This document shows positions 20,358-29,467 of a DNA stretch of 64,000 nucleotides, in pieces; positions within the stretch are counted from its first letter, which is position 1, and every line of letters starts with the position of its first letter. Below the pieces are notes generated by a model, which ran no database searches, was not told where the DNA came from, and saw only the letters and a program-made list of their open reading frames with translations. Position numbers and translations under genes: made by a program. Source of the stretch: Streptococcus pneumoniae (GTDB lineage: Bacteria; Bacillota; Bacilli; Lactobacillales; Streptococcaceae); contig JBFDTN010000001.1 in NCBI GenBank assembly GCA_040719455.1, forward strand, positions 1,955,501 to 2,019,500, read 5' to 3'.

Positions 20358-20552
20358 ATGGAAACACGGATACAAGAGTTACGCAAGAGCCAAAAGCTCA
20401 ATCAAGCTGATTTGGCAGACGCTTTGGGAGTGACCCGCCAGACAATCATCTCTCTAGAAAAAGGGCGCTACAATGCTTCGCTTGAATTAGCGCATAAAAT
20501 CGCTCGATTTTTTAATCTAACGATTGAAGAAGTCTTTATATTTGACGAATAG
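20358..20552 (+). CDS. Xre-family HTH regulator (small, YozG-like)
   Basis: A 64-residue single-domain helix-turn-helix protein: METRIQELRK, NQADLADALGVTRQTIISLEKGRYNAS, then a hydrophobic EEVF end. It has only the DNA-binding domain. The ATG at 20358 has AAAGGGGAGC upstream and is preferred over 20328. It starts a cluster of three small membrane-protein genes, as often seen for regulator plus DUF2178-like modules. Confidence 0.85.
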   Translation: METRIQELRKSQKLNQADLADALGVTRQTIISLEKGRYNASLELAHKIARFFNLTIEEVFIFDE

Positions 20553-20562
20553 GAGAAATAAG

Positions 20563-20721
20563 ATGAAACTAGTGAGATCATTTATCGTAGGAATTGCTTT
20601 AGGAATTATCGTTTATTGCTTACTTCATTCTTTATTGAGTCTTGCCCTATTGTTACTAGGGATTGGATTCTTATGCATGTACTGGGAAAAGCAGAACACA
20701 GTCAGGAAAGGAGAGGAGTAA
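20563..20721 (+). CDS. Small two-helix membrane protein
   Basis: A 52-residue product with two hydrophobic helices (about 5-22 and 24-42) and a charged tail. GGAGAAATAAG precedes the ATG. No known domain is recognised. Its TAA is directly followed by the ATG of the next small gene, so they are co-translated with the Xre regulator. Confidence 0.7.
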   Translation: MKLVRSFIVGIALGIIVYCLLHSLLSLALLLLGIGFLCMYWEKQNTVRKGEE

Positions 20722-20844
20722 ATGAAGAAAGTGAGTGAGAAAGAATTTTTTAGAGAAACAGCAATAACTATTTGTATGTATATTCTAAATCTTGTGATTG
20801 TCGGCTTTCTAGTTTCTCGTTTATCCAGCTGGTGGTTAGATTAG
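20722..20844 (+). CDS. Very small membrane protein
   Basis: A 40-residue product with one hydrophobic helix (residues about 14-32). The start follows the preceding stop without any gap, and GGAGAGGAG lies just upstream. No family is recognised. Its end overlaps the likely start region of the next gene, so the cluster is a tight operon. Confidence 0.6.
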   Translation: MKKVSEKEFFRETAITICMYILNLVIVGFLVSRLSSWWLD

Positions 20845-20846
20845 AT

Positions 20847-21167
20847 TTGCTTTTAGGTGTATGGGGTTTGATTTCTCTATTTATGCTAGGAGTCATGATG
20901 TATATAGTCTTGAATCCAGTGTATCGCAAGCGTAAGTTCATTGAGCGAAACGATGAGCGTCATCAGCTGATTCAGGAAAAAGTTGCAAGGAATGCTTATA
21001 CAGTTCTAGCATTTGTGATTGCAGGAATCTTTGGCTATGCTTTGACAAGTTATGCCTTATCAGGAGAGGAGCTATCAATTTCTTTAGTGGTGGTAAGTAC
21101 GGTGCTATTAGTGATTGGAGCAACAACCTATACCCTTTCGAGGTTACTATTAGAGAGAAGAATGTAA
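20847..21167 (+). CDS. DUF2178-like membrane protein
   Basis: The product has a first helix (LLLGVWGLISLFMLGVMMYI), a charged cytoplasmic stretch with NDERHQLIQEKVARNAY typical of DUF2178, and two further helices. The start is uncertain: TTG at 20847 has GGTGG upstream, ATG at 20883 would shorten the first helix, and the frame is open back to 20772. It is the last gene of the Xre module. Function is unknown. Confidence 0.65.
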   Translation: MLLGVWGLISLFMLGVMMYIVLNPVYRKRKFIERNDERHQLIQEKVARNAYTVLAFVIAGIFGYALTSYALSGEELSISLVVVSTVLLVIGATTYTLSRLLLERRM

Positions 21168-21169
21168 AA

Positions 21170-21206
21170 ATAAGGCTGAGACAAAAGTGTCCAGCCTTAC
21201 TTTTTT
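21170..21206 (+). terminator. Terminator of the Xre module
   Basis: TAAGGCTG pairs with CAGCCTTA around GAGACAAAAGTGTC and T residues follow. The same AGACAAAAGTGTC phrase recurs at 32750. Confidence 0.8.
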
Positions 21207-21337
21207 ATAAATTGAACAGTTTGACGTATATCAATAGTCAGGGAAGTGACTATTGATACCTGAGTCTAAAAATGGGAAAGTGAAGATGACAAAATCGGTT
21301 TCTGCGAAATAATGATTGAGTCTCACTCCCATTTTAT

Positions 21338-21952
21338 TTACTCAATCACCAACATGCCTTCTTTGATTTCAAAAGGTTTGTTTTGGTTGATGCGGTCATA
21401 GAACATGATGCCATTGATGTGATCAATCTCGTGTTGTACGACAATGGAGTTATACCCTTTGAGTTTGAGGCGATGTTTTTCGCCATGCTTATCACAGTAT
21501 TCTACGGTGACGCGTGCATGACGGACGACATAGCCAGGCACTTCGCGATCAACAGATAAACAGCCTTCTCCATCTGCCAGAGCAGCATCTTGGACAGAGT
21601 GAGAGACGATTTTAGGATTGTACATGATGGCTTCTAAATCATAGGCGTTTTCTGGAGGATTGCTCTCTTCATCAGGGACATTTGGCACAAGGACAGCAAT
21701 GATGCGTTTTGAAATGTCGATCTGCGGAGCAGCTAAGCCGACACCTCCTCGAAGTCCCATTTTCTCTGCCATGACAGGGTCTTGGGAATGTTTGAGAAAT
21801 TGCAGCATTTTCTCGCCAAGGATGACTTCCTCATCGCTCAGTGGGAAGCTGACTTCTTCAGCAACCTTGCGTAGAGTGGGGTGTCCTTCTCGGATAATAT
21901 CGTTCATATCAATTAAGTGGCTTGCTTTGGTTAATTCTTTAATGACAGACAT
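21338..21952 (-). CDS. def: Peptide deformylase
   Basis: The enzyme removes the formyl group from new proteins. The 204-residue product is a Gram-positive type 2 deformylase, longer than the E. coli enzyme, with GVGLAAPQ (71-78), EGCLS with metal ligand Cys131, and HEIDH with His174 and His178. AAGGAG precedes the ATG at 21952; the frame extends to 21988 but without a ribosome site. It is a single-gene unit ending near a repeat-rich stretch. Confidence 0.96.
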   Translation of the reverse strand: MSVIKELTKASHLIDMNDIIREGHPTLRKVAEEVSFPLSDEEVILGEKMLQFLKHSQDPVMAEKMGLRGGVGLAAPQIDISKRIIAVLVPNVPDEESNPPENAYDLEAIMYNPKIVSHSVQDAALADGEGCLSVDREVPGYVVRHARVTVEYCDKHGEKHRLKLKGYNSIVVQHEIDHINGIMFYDRINQNKPFEIKEGMLVIE

Positions 21953-22088
21953 AGTTTCTCCTTCTTTTATCATTGATAAATATACCACAAAAAGGAGCAG
22001 AAATAAAGCTAGGAGGGCTCTTTTTACAGAAAATACAGTTGCCTCGTGGGTTAAAAAATTGTATCATGAAAGAGAAGGGAGAGTAGGT

Positions 22089-22817
22089 ATGCGCTTAGAT
22101 AAATTTTTAGTAGAGTGTGGAATTGGCTCGCGGACAGAGATTAAAAAAATCCTCAAAAGAGGAGAGGTAATGGTGAATCAAGTTGTGGAAAAATCTGCTA
22201 AAGTCCACATTGATGAGCAAAAAGACGAGATTTGCTACCAAGGGCAGGTTTTACAGTATGAAAAATTTGTTTATTATTTGTTAAATAAGCCTAAGGGTGT
22301 GATTTCTGCGACAGAGGATGCCAACCATCGTACGGTTTTGGATTTGCTGGATGATACGGCAAGACACAAAGAGGTTTTTCCTGTGGGGCGGCTGGATATT
22401 GATACGCATGGATTGTTGCTCTTGACCAATAATGGAGCGCTTGCCCATGAGATGTTATCGCCTAAAAAGCATGTGGATAAGGTCTATCAGGCTGAGATAG
22501 CAGGTGTTATGACGGACGAAGATGTGATTCGCTTTTCGGAAGGAATCGTACTGAAAGACTTTACTTGCCAACCAGCTGACTTGAAAATCTTAGAAACGGA
22601 TGAAATCAATCAGACTTCGTACGTAGAAATCCGTATCTCAGAAGGGAAATTTCACCAGATTAAGCGCATGGTAGCTGCTTGTGGCAAAGAAGTAATAGAC
22701 TTAAAACGTCTGAGTATGGGACCTCTGAGCTTGGATGAAGGTCTTGCCTTGGGTGGATATCGTCGCTTGAGCTCGCAGGAAATGGAGCGATTAGCTGTAT
22801 TTAGCGTAGAATTATAA
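22089..22817 (+). CDS. RsuA-family rRNA pseudouridine synthase
   Basis: The product has 242 residues: an S4 RNA-binding domain (about 1-55) and a pseudouridine synthase domain with GRLDIDTHGLLLLTNNG, where Asp103 is the catalytic residue. RsuA-type enzymes modify 16S rRNA. The exact target is inferred. The start at 22089 is chosen by GGGAGAG upstream and by the family N-terminus MRLDKFL; the frame remains open far upstream over the complementary def gene by chance. Confidence 0.9.
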   Translation: MRLDKFLVECGIGSRTEIKKILKRGEVMVNQVVEKSAKVHIDEQKDEICYQGQVLQYEKFVYYLLNKPKGVISATEDANHRTVLDLLDDTARHKEVFPVGRLDIDTHGLLLLTNNGALAHEMLSPKKHVDKVYQAEIAGVMTDEDVIRFSEGIVLKDFTCQPADLKILETDEINQTSYVEIRISEGKFHQIKRMVAACGKEVIDLKRLSMGPLSLDEGLALGGYRRLSSQEMERLAVFSVEL

Positions 22818-22823
22818 ACTAGG

Positions 22824-22853
22824 ATCTTGGAGAAGTTTTCTCCAAGATTTTTT
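22824..22853 (+). terminator. Terminator after the pseudouridine synthase
   Basis: ATCTTGGAGAA pairs with TTCTCCAAGAT, followed by T residues. Confidence 0.9.
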
Positions 22854-22938
22854 GTTAAGAAAAATTTATCAAACTTAATGCAAGTTATATGTTGCATTTT
22901 ATAAAATATAGTGTATAATAAAGAGTAAAGGAGGGATT

Positions 22939-23148
22939 ATGAAAAATCTTCGGTTGAAAATGGCGCGTGTGGAGCATGATTTGACCCAAGGGCAGTTGGC
23001 AGATGAGATTGGTGTGACACGGCAGACCATTGGTTTGATTGAGGCTGGTAAGTATAACCCCAGTATCAGCCTGTGCTTAGCGATTTGTCATCGCTTGGGG
23101 AAAACATTAGATCAATTATTTTGGGAGGATGCTACAGATGAAAGCTAA
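22939..23148 (+). CDS. Xre-family HTH regulator, second module
   Basis: A 69-residue single HTH domain (QGQLADEIGVTRQTIGLIEAGKYNPS). TATAAT near 22914 and AAAGGAGGG before the ATG are strong signals. The 3' end overlaps the next gene by 11 bases. It resembles the regulator at 20358 in size and partner type, with an ESxxKGRYN or EAGKYN turn in both. Confidence 0.87.
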   Translation: MKNLRLKMARVEHDLTQGQLADEIGVTRQTIGLIEAGKYNPSISLCLAICHRLGKTLDQLFWEDATDES

Positions 23149-23608
23149 GAAAACACTTGTAGATGAGCGTGTGATTGGACTTGAACATCAGATTATGGCT
23201 GAGATTGGATCAATACTGCTAATGGTATTGCCGATATCTGCATTGATTAAGTCAGCGATTTTACATCAACCTTTTGAGAATTACAGTTTTGAGATTGTTG
23301 CAAGTCTAGTGACTTTGGTCTATTCGATCATTCGTTACATGATAAAAGGACTTGATATGACTCGTGGCGGAAATCTCTGGCTACAAGGATTGGGTTGCAG
23401 CCTTCTTGTGACGGTGATTTGTAGTTGGAATAATTATCAGACTTATGGCAGTCATTATCACGGCTTGAGTGATGGTCATTTTTGGGCAGTTGTACTCATC
23501 CTTTTTATCTCCTCTAGTTTATTTTTTTATATGATGTATGGCGGATTAACTCTTTTGAACCGTTACAGTCAGAAAAAAGCCCTCAAGCAGTTTGACAAAG
23601 ACGAGTAG
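23138..23608 (+). CDS. DUF6773-like membrane protein
   Basis: A 156-residue protein with about four membrane helices and a charged N-terminus (MKAKKTLVDERVIGLEHQI). GGGAGG eight bases before the ATG at 23138 favours this start over 23129. It is coupled to the preceding Xre regulator by overlap. Family assignment is tentative, and the function is unknown. Confidence 0.65.
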   Translation: MKAKKTLVDERVIGLEHQIMAEIGSILLMVLPISALIKSAILHQPFENYSFEIVASLVTLVYSIIRYMIKGLDMTRGGNLWLQGLGCSLLVTVICSWNNYQTYGSHYHGLSDGHFWAVVLILFISSSLFFYMMYGGLTLLNRYSQKKALKQFDKDE

Positions 23609-23632
23609 GCTAGGTATTTTTGAGATTGATAT

Positions 23633-23661
23633 TTGACAAATCCAAACAAGCTTGATAAAAT
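23633..23661 (+). promoter_or_regulatory. Promoter of rpsO
   Basis: TTGACA (23633-23638) and TAAAAT (23656-23661) are 17 bases apart. Confidence 0.82.
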
Positions 23662-23692
23662 AAGAGTGTCGTTAGAGACAAAAAAACTTTTT

Positions 23693-23721
23693 CTTGGTTT
23701 TAGGACTGCCAAGCCTAAGAC
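23693..23721 (+). promoter_or_regulatory. Predicted pseudoknot in the rpsO leader
   Basis: CTTGG (23693-23697) can pair with CCAAG (23709-23713). GTTTTAGG (23697-23704) can pair with CCTAAGAC (23714-23721). The interleaved order gives an H-type pseudoknot about 30 bases before the ATG. S15 autoregulation through leader structures is known in other bacteria; that this is one is inference. Confidence 0.5.
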
Positions 23722-23752
23722 TCGGATTAAGCGGAAAACAAAGGAGAAAATC

Positions 23753-24022
23753 ATGGCAATCTCAAAAGAGAAAAAAAATGAAATCATTGCACAATATGCT
23801 CGTCACGAAGGTGATACAGGTTCTATCGAGGTTCAAGTAGCTGTTCTTACTTGGGAAATCAACCACCTCAACGAACACATCAAACAACACAAAAAAGACC
23901 ACGCTACTTACCGTGGTTTGATGAAAAAAATCGGTCGCCGTCGTAACTTCCTTGCATACTTGCGTAAGACAGACGTTAACCGTTACCGCGAATTGATCCA
24001 TTCATTGGGACTACGTCGCTAA
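23753..24022 (+). CDS. rpsO: 30S ribosomal protein S15
   Basis: S15 binds 16S rRNA early in small-subunit assembly. The 89-residue product starts [12 protein letters not shown] and contains [16 protein letters not shown] and the [14 protein letters not shown] signature. AAAGGAG precedes the ATG. The frame is open upstream through the leader but the start is clear. pnp lies 2.2 kb downstream, separated by inverted pepF, so the common rpsO-pnp adjacency is interrupted. Confidence 0.97.
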   Translation: MAISKEKKNEIIAQYARHEGDTGSIEVQVAVLTWEINHLNEHIKQHKKDHATYRGLMKKIGRRRNFLAYLRKTDVNRYRELIHSLGLRR

Positions 24023-24024
24023 TC

Positions 24025-24052
24025 AAAAGGCAGCTTTTACGCTGCTTTTTTG
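24025..24052 (+). terminator. Terminator of rpsO
   Basis: AAAAGGCAGC pairs with GCTGCTTTTT around TTTTAC. Confidence 0.88.
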
Positions 24053-24101
24053 TTTTCCAAATAGTGCTTTAGTAAGTATTTGGAAAGAGTCAAGACAAAA
24101 G

Positions 24102-24132
24102 AAACGAGGCTGGAAATTTTCCAGTCTCGTTT
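24102..24132 (-). terminator. Terminator of pepF
   Basis: AAACGAG and CTGGAAA arms pair with TTTCCAG and CTCGTTT. It lies 19 bases beyond the pepF stop. Confidence 0.75.
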
Positions 24133-24150
24133 GTTATGTGATGTGAAGAA

Positions 24151-25950
24151 TTATTGTTCCAATTCTGCGCTATAAGTGATGATTTGATCCACCGTGTCAG
24201 AGAGGAATTGGATGGTATCACGCAGGGGCTTGTCGGTAGAGATATCTGCACCGATGAGTTTTGCGGTTTCAAGGGGTGTTCTGCTACCACCGGATTTGAG
24301 GAGTTCTAGCCAGTCAGCGGCTCCTGTTTCCGAATGTTTGAGATGGAGATAGCCAGCTGTTGAGAGGACTAAGCCAGCTGAGTAGGTGTAGCTGTAAAGC
24401 CCCATATAGTAGTGGCTTTGACGCATCCACGTTAGAGCGGCATCGTCATCAATTTCCACGGCATCTCCCCAGAACTGGGTTAAGACCTCTTTCATAATGC
24501 TGTTGAGCTTATTTGCCCCAAAGGTTTCTCCATTTTCAATCAAGGTGTAGACCTGACGTTGGAAGGCAGCTTCTAGGAGGTGAGTGATGAAGTTGTGGAA
24601 ATACGTATCTGTCAAACGGTGCGCAAGAGCAAAGCGTTTTTGGTGTGGATTGTCAAATTGATGTTCCAAGTAATCGCTAAGGAGCAATTCATTGAAAGTC
24701 GAAGGGGCTTCGACATAGTAGGTGGACATGTGGGTGTTGAAATAGCTTTGGTGATTGTCTGAGAAGATAAATTGTCCAGAGTGTCCAATCTCGTGGATGA
24801 GGGTATAGACATCACTCATTCGTCCTGTCCAACTCATCAGCACATAAGGATGCACGCGGTAAGGGTCTGTCGCATAACCGCCAGAATCTTTGCCACTATT
24901 TGCCGCAAAATCCACCCAGCGCTCTTCTTGGTAGCGAGCGACTTCTCGACAGTACTCCTCTCCTAGTGGGGCAACTGATTTCATGACTAAATCATAAGCA
25001 TCCGCAATCGTCACTTCTGGGTTGAGTTCGTTGTCAATGTCGAGTTTCCAATCGGCAAAGGTCATTTTTTCAAGTCCGTTGACTTTAGCTACGTGTTTGA
25101 GGTATTTTTGTGCGACAGGAGCAAATTCAGTCATAATGAGGTCAATTTGACGGTCAAACATCGCACGATCCACTTCTTGTTCTGCAAGGAGGTAGTCAAA
25201 GACGGAGTCATATCCGCGCATATCTGCCAAGAGTTTTTCGGATTTGACTTGGGCTAGGTAGCTAGCTGCAGCTGCATTTTGGTGTTTGCGAAGTCCTTTT
25301 GAGAAGGAACGGAAAGATTTTTCGCGGACAGTAGCGTCTTCGTGATTTTGATAGTAGTTTTCATAGGTGATGAAGCTATTTTTATAGACTTTGCCGTCGA
25401 TTTCAAAATCCTCCATAGCGTAATCACCAGCCCGCATCTTGGCATAGATATCATAAGGGCTGCCAAAGACTTCGCGAAGGTTGGTGAGGGATTTTTCTAC
25501 TTCAGCTCCAAGATAGTGTTTTTTGCGAATTTTTGCTAAGCGGATTTCGCTGGTCAAGTGTGGTAACTCTAACAGCTGGTCTAAAATGGTTTCATCTGCT
25601 TCTAAGACAGCAGCGTCAAAAAAGCTGAGTTCCACTCGTGCCCAGGTCTCAAAATCAGCTCCTGCTTGGGCGATTTGAGCAAAGCTCTCATTGCCAAAGT
25701 CAGTCGTCTGCGGCATAAAAGCGTAGTTGCCGATATGGCTCATTTGGATATAAATTTGCTCGATCTCAGTATAGGCAGCCTCAAAGTCTGTAAAAGTCGT
25801 GAGTCTTCCCGTGTAGTTGAGGCAGAAGGTTTGAATATCTTCTTTGGCTTTTTCAATGGCGCGTAGAAAATCTTCTTGGTCTTGGTAGAGGGCAGTCAGA
25901 TCCCAGAGTTCTTGTTCTGGAAATTGATCTCTTGATTTCTGTTCAAGCAT
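24151..25950 (-). CDS. pepF: Oligoendopeptidase F (M3 family)
   Basis: A cytoplasmic zinc metallopeptidase that cuts oligopeptides of roughly 7-17 residues. The 599-residue product has HEIGH at 386-390, the M3 zinc motif. Its length fits the PepF/PepB group. AAAGGAG lies before the ATG at 25950 and excludes the start at 25971. The gene is alone between convergent rpsO and divergent pnp. Confidence 0.94.
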   Translation of the reverse strand: MLEQKSRDQFPEQELWDLTALYQDQEDFLRAIEKAKEDIQTFCLNYTGRLTTFTDFEAAYTEIEQIYIQMSHIGNYAFMPQTTDFGNESFAQIAQAGADFETWARVELSFFDAAVLEADETILDQLLELPHLTSEIRLAKIRKKHYLGAEVEKSLTNLREVFGSPYDIYAKMRAGDYAMEDFEIDGKVYKNSFITYENYYQNHEDATVREKSFRSFSKGLRKHQNAAAASYLAQVKSEKLLADMRGYDSVFDYLLAEQEVDRAMFDRQIDLIMTEFAPVAQKYLKHVAKVNGLEKMTFADWKLDIDNELNPEVTIADAYDLVMKSVAPLGEEYCREVARYQEERWVDFAANSGKDSGGYATDPYRVHPYVLMSWTGRMSDVYTLIHEIGHSGQFIFSDNHQSYFNTHMSTYYVEAPSTFNELLLSDYLEHQFDNPHQKRFALAHRLTDTYFHNFITHLLEAAFQRQVYTLIENGETFGANKLNSIMKEVLTQFWGDAVEIDDDAALTWMRQSHYYMGLYSYTYSAGLVLSTAGYLHLKHSETGAADWLELLKSGGSRTPLETAKLIGADISTDKPLRDTIQFLSDTVDQIITYSAELEQ

Positions 25951-26086
25951 AGTATTCTCCTTTGAGGTCATTTTTAGAATCGCCTTTCCTGATAAGAAAG
26001 CCGTTTCATTCTTTTATTAGTATATCAAAAAAATCGGGATTTTGCCGAAAATTCTTGATTTTCCTTGGTTTCTTTTCTTTAAAAAT

Positions 26087-26170
26087 ATGGTAAAATGGAA
26101 ACTATACGAACTTGGATACAAAGATGAGTGTGAAAGAGGTTTCCCATTGATCTTTGTAGGCCAGTCGTAT
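26087..26170 (+). promoter_or_regulatory. pnp promoter and long leader hairpin
   Basis: TGGTAAAAT (26087-26095) is an extended -10. The leader can fold into a long hairpin: ATACGA (26104-26109) with TCGTAT (26165-26170) and ACAAAGAT (26118-26125) with ATCTTTGT (26150-26157). A leader duplex controls pnp in E. coli via RNase III; a similar role here is inference. Confidence 0.55.
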
Positions 26171-26218
26171 AAAACACAAACAAGGAAAGTCTGCTTTTCT
26201 TACATTACAGGAGTTACT

Positions 26219-28408
26219 ATGTCAAAACAAACTTTTAACACTACTTTTGCAGGTCGTCCTCTCATCGTTGAGGTCGGTCAGGTCGCAAAACAAGCAAACG
26301 GTAGCGTCGTTGTCCGCTACGGCGAAAGTACAGTCCTCACTGCGGCTGTCATGTCGAAAAAAATGGCAACAGGAGATTTCTTCCCTCTTCAAGTCAACTA
26401 CGAAGAAAAGATGTATGCAGCAGGTAAATTCCCAGGTGGATTTAACAAGCGTGAGGGTCGTCCGTCGACGGACGCAACCTTGACGGCTCGTTTGATTGAC
26501 CGTCCGATTCGCCCCATGTTCGCAGAAGGTTTCCGCAATGAAGTGCAGGTCATCAACACCGTCTTGTCTTATGATGAAAATGCGAGCAGCGCAATGGCAG
26601 CTATGTTTGGTAGCTCGCTTGCCCTATCCATCTCAGACATTCCATTTAACGGGCCAATCGCAGGTGTTCAAGTCGGCTATGTGGATGGTGAATTGATTAT
26701 CAACCCAACCAAGGAACAGGATGACGCTTCCCTGCTTGAATTGACTGTTGCAGGAACCAAAGATGCCATTAACATGGTTGAGTCTGGAGCTAAAGAACTT
26801 TCAGAAGAGGTTATGCTCGAAGCCCTTCTCAAGGGTCACGAAGCGGTCAAAGAATTAATTGCCTTCCAAGAAGAGATTGTGGCTCAAGTTGGTAAGGAAA
26901 AGGCTGAAGTCGAGTTGCTCCATGTGGATGAAGACTTGCAGGCTGAAATCATTGCAACTTACAATAGCGACTTGCAAAAAGCCGTTCAGGTAGAAGAAAA
27001 ATTAGCCCGTGAAGCAGCGACCAATGCTGTGAAAGAAGAGGTGACGGCTGCCTACGCAGAAAAATTCGCAGACCATGAAGAGTTTGACCGCATCATGCGC
27101 GATGTGGCAGAGATTTTGGAGCAAATGGAACACGCAGAAGTGCGCCGTTTGATTACAGAGGATAAGGTTCGTCCTGACGGTCGCCGTGTAGATGAAATCC
27201 GTCCGCTTGAAGCAGCAGTTGACTTCTTGCCGCGCGTGCATGGTTCAGGTCTCTTTACCCGTGGTCAAACCCAAGCCTTGTCTGTCTTGACCTTGGCGCC
27301 AATGGGAGAAACGCAAATTGTCGACGGTTTGGATCCTGAGTACAAAAAACGCTTCTTGCACCACTACAATTTCCCACAATACTCTGTTGGGGAAACAGGG
27401 CGCTACGGTGCACCAGGTCGTCGTGAAATTGGTCACGGTGCCCTTGGAGAACGCGCGCTTGAGCAAGTATTGCCAAGTCTTGAAGAGTTCCCGTATGCCA
27501 TCCGCTTGGTAGCAGAAGTCCTTGAGTCAAACGGTTCATCATCTCAAGCCTCTATCTGTGCGGGTACGCTCGCTCTTATGGCTGGTGGTGTACCAATTAA
27601 GGCACCAGTAGCAGGGATTGCCATGGGCTTGATTTCAGATGGGACAAACTATACTGTCTTGACCGATATTCAAGGTCTTGAAGACCACTTTGGGGATATG
27701 GACTTCAAGGTGGCAGGGACACGTGACGGAATTACTGCCCTTCAAATGGATATCAAGATTGAAGGAATTACGGCAGAAATCTTACAAGAAGCCCTTGCTC
27801 AAGCCAAGAAAGCTCGTTTTGAAATCTTGGATGTGATTGAAGAGGCTATTCCAGCAGTTCGTCCAGACTTGGCACCGACTGCACCGAAGATTGATACCAT
27901 TAAGATTGATGTCGATAAAATCAAGATTGTCATCGGTAAGGGTGGCGAAACCATTGATAAGATTATCGCAGAGACAGGTGTCAAGATTGACATTGATGAA
28001 GAAGGTAACGTAGCCATTTACTCAAGCGACCGCGATGCCATTAACCGTGCCAAAGAAATCATTGCAGGCTTGGTGCGTGAAGCAAAAGTTGATGAAGTTT
28101 ACCGTGCTAAGGTTGTCCGTATTGAGAAATTCGGTGCCTTTGTCAACCTATTTGACAAGACAGATGCCCTTGTCCATGTATCTGAAATGGCGTGGACTCG
28201 TGTCAATCGAGTAGAAGACCTGGTGCAAATCGGCGATGAAGTCGATGTCAAAGTCATCAAGATTGATGAAAAAGGCCGTGTGGATGCGTCGATGAAAGTG
28301 TTGCTCCCTCGCCCACCACGTCCAGAGAAAAAAGATGGAGAAAAAGAGCATCACGCTCCAAAACACCCAAGAAAACCAAAGGAAGAAGACAAGAAAACAG
28401 TAGAATAA
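26219..28408 (+). CDS. pnp: Polynucleotide phosphorylase
   Basis: PNPase degrades RNA 3' to 5' by phosphorolysis. The 729-residue protein has two RNase PH-like domains, the linking helical domain, a KH domain with [12 protein letters not shown], and an S1 domain (about 620-690). A basic, His/Lys/Pro-rich tail follows. The ATG at 26219 follows ACAGGAGTTACT, and the upstream open frame (from 26042) runs through the leader. Two catalytic-domain segments, [14 protein letters not shown] and a [17 protein letters not shown] region, are intact. Confidence 0.97.
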   Translation: MSKQTFNTTFAGRPLIVEVGQVAKQANGSVVVRYGESTVLTAAVMSKKMATGDFFPLQVNYEEKMYAAGKFPGGFNKREGRPSTDATLTARLIDRPIRPMFAEGFRNEVQVINTVLSYDENASSAMAAMFGSSLALSISDIPFNGPIAGVQVGYVDGELIINPTKEQDDASLLELTVAGTKDAINMVESGAKELSEEVMLEALLKGHEAVKELIAFQEEIVAQVGKEKAEVELLHVDEDLQAEIIATYNSDLQKAVQVEEKLAREAATNAVKEEVTAAYAEKFADHEEFDRIMRDVAEILEQMEHAEVRRLITEDKVRPDGRRVDEIRPLEAAVDFLPRVHGSGLFTRGQTQALSVLTLAPMGETQIVDGLDPEYKKRFLHHYNFPQYSVGETGRYGAPGRREIGHGALGERALEQVLPSLEEFPYAIRLVAEVLESNGSSSQASICAGTLALMAGGVPIKAPVAGIAMGLISDGTNYTVLTDIQGLEDHFGDMDFKVAGTRDGITALQMDIKIEGITAEILQEALAQAKKARFEILDVIEEAIPAVRPDLAPTAPKIDTIKIDVDKIKIVIGKGGETIDKIIAETGVKIDIDEEGNVAIYSSDRDAINRAKEIIAGLVREAKVDEVYRAKVVRIEKFGAFVNLFDKTDALVHVSEMAWTRVNRVEDLVQIGDEVDVKVIKIDEKGRVDASMKVLLPRPPRPEKKDGEKEHHAPKHPRKPKEEDKKTVE

Positions 28409-28429
28409 GCTCCACTAGCTTATAGTAGC

Positions 28430-28870
28430 CTTGATTGTCAAAAATGAGAGAGTAGGACTTAATCTTGATTTTTTCACTTCCTAATTTCTAGGCTTAAGTA
28501 TGAACGGTCACTCCCCTGACTCTCGTCTCCAAGCTTAGGTATGAATAGTCCACTGGACTGCGAAGTTAACGCTTTCATAATCGAGAATTGTGAAAGGTTG
28601 GAAATAGGGCTAGCGAAGAAACGTTCGCTAGCTCCTTCTAATAGAATGTTGATGTATCAACGTTTTGGAGAAGCAGCTCACAACTTCCTTTTCTCTTAAA
28701 TAGCTTCGCTGGAGCATTGGCGACAGGACTACGTTAAGCTGTTCAATCTATAAAATGTAAAGAAGTAAGTTTTTTGGTTCAACATTCTGCTTTCTTATAT
28801 CGTTTTAGGATACATAAGGTTAGAAATCAAATTTATATATCAATTTATCCCACACTATCAGTTAGGAAGG
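28430..28870. repeat. Repeat-rich gap between pnp and cysE
   Basis: This 470-base gap holds no gene. It contains GTCCACTGGAC (about 28546), GTTGGAAATA at 28597-28606, and a perfect hairpin GCTAGCGAA/TTCGCTAGC (28609-28632). A later phrase (TACGTTAAGCTGTTCAATCT near 28730) recalls the repeat family near 3.4 and 21.2 kb. It looks like several degraded repeat units stacked together. AGGAAGG at 28864 is the cysE ribosome site. Confidence 0.6.
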
Positions 28871-28882
28871 AAAAGAAGTCGT

Positions 28883-29467
28883 ATGGGCTGGTGGAAAGAA
28901 AGTATTGACATTGTTAAGAAACATGACCCTGCTGCACGGACAACGCTAGAAGTGCTCTTGACCTATCCAGGGCTAAAGGCCCTTGCGGCTCATCGACTGT
29001 CTCATTTTCTGTGGGTTCACGGCTTTAAATTGCTGGCTCGGATGCACAGTCAATTTTGGCGATTTTGGACCCAGATTGAGATTCATCCAGGTGCTAAGAT
29101 TGCTAGTGGTGTCTTTATCGACCACGGCTCGGGTCTTGTGATTGGGGAAACGGCTGAGGTTGAGTCAGGTGTCATGCTCTATCATGGTGTGACGCTTGGT
29201 GGGACTGGAAAAGATGTTGGTAAGCGCCACCCGACCGTCCGAAAAGGTGCTCTTATTTCTGCCCATGCCCAGCTGATCGGTCCGATTGAGATTGGGGAAA
29301 ATGCTAAGGTTGGTGCCTCTGCTGTGGTTGTATCTGATGTGCCGAGTGATGTGACAGTGGTTGGAATTCCTGCTAAAATCGTTCGCATTCATGGGAAAAA
29401 AGATGAACAGGCCATTCACCCCTTGCAAGAAGCAAGAGAAGCGAGTTACCATTCTGCCAAGTTGTAA
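28883..29467 (+). CDS. cysE: Serine O-acetyltransferase
   Basis: CysE acetylates L-serine, the first step of cysteine synthesis. The 194-residue form is the short Gram-positive type: a helical N-terminus, then a left-handed beta-helix with hexapeptide repeats. The catalytic-site segment YHGVTLGGTGKDVGKRHP is complete. cysS follows after a 330-base gap, so cysteine supply and charging are neighbours. The cysE-cysS-mrnC order is common in Firmicutes. Confidence 0.95.
   Translation: MGWWKESIDIVKKHDPAARTTLEVLLTYPGLKALAAHRLSHFLWVHGFKLLARMHSQFWRFWTQIEIHPGAKIASGVFIDHGSGLVIGETAEVESGVMLYHGVTLGGTGKDVGKRHPTVRKGALISAHAQLIGPIEIGENAKVGASAVVVSDVPSDVTVVGIPAKIVRIHGKKDEQAIHPLQEAREASYHSAKL

Noticed and set aside
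21660..22088. N-terminal extension of the pseudouridine synthase over the def gene
   Set aside because: The family start MRLDKFL and a ribosome site lie at 22089; the upstream frame is antisense to def.
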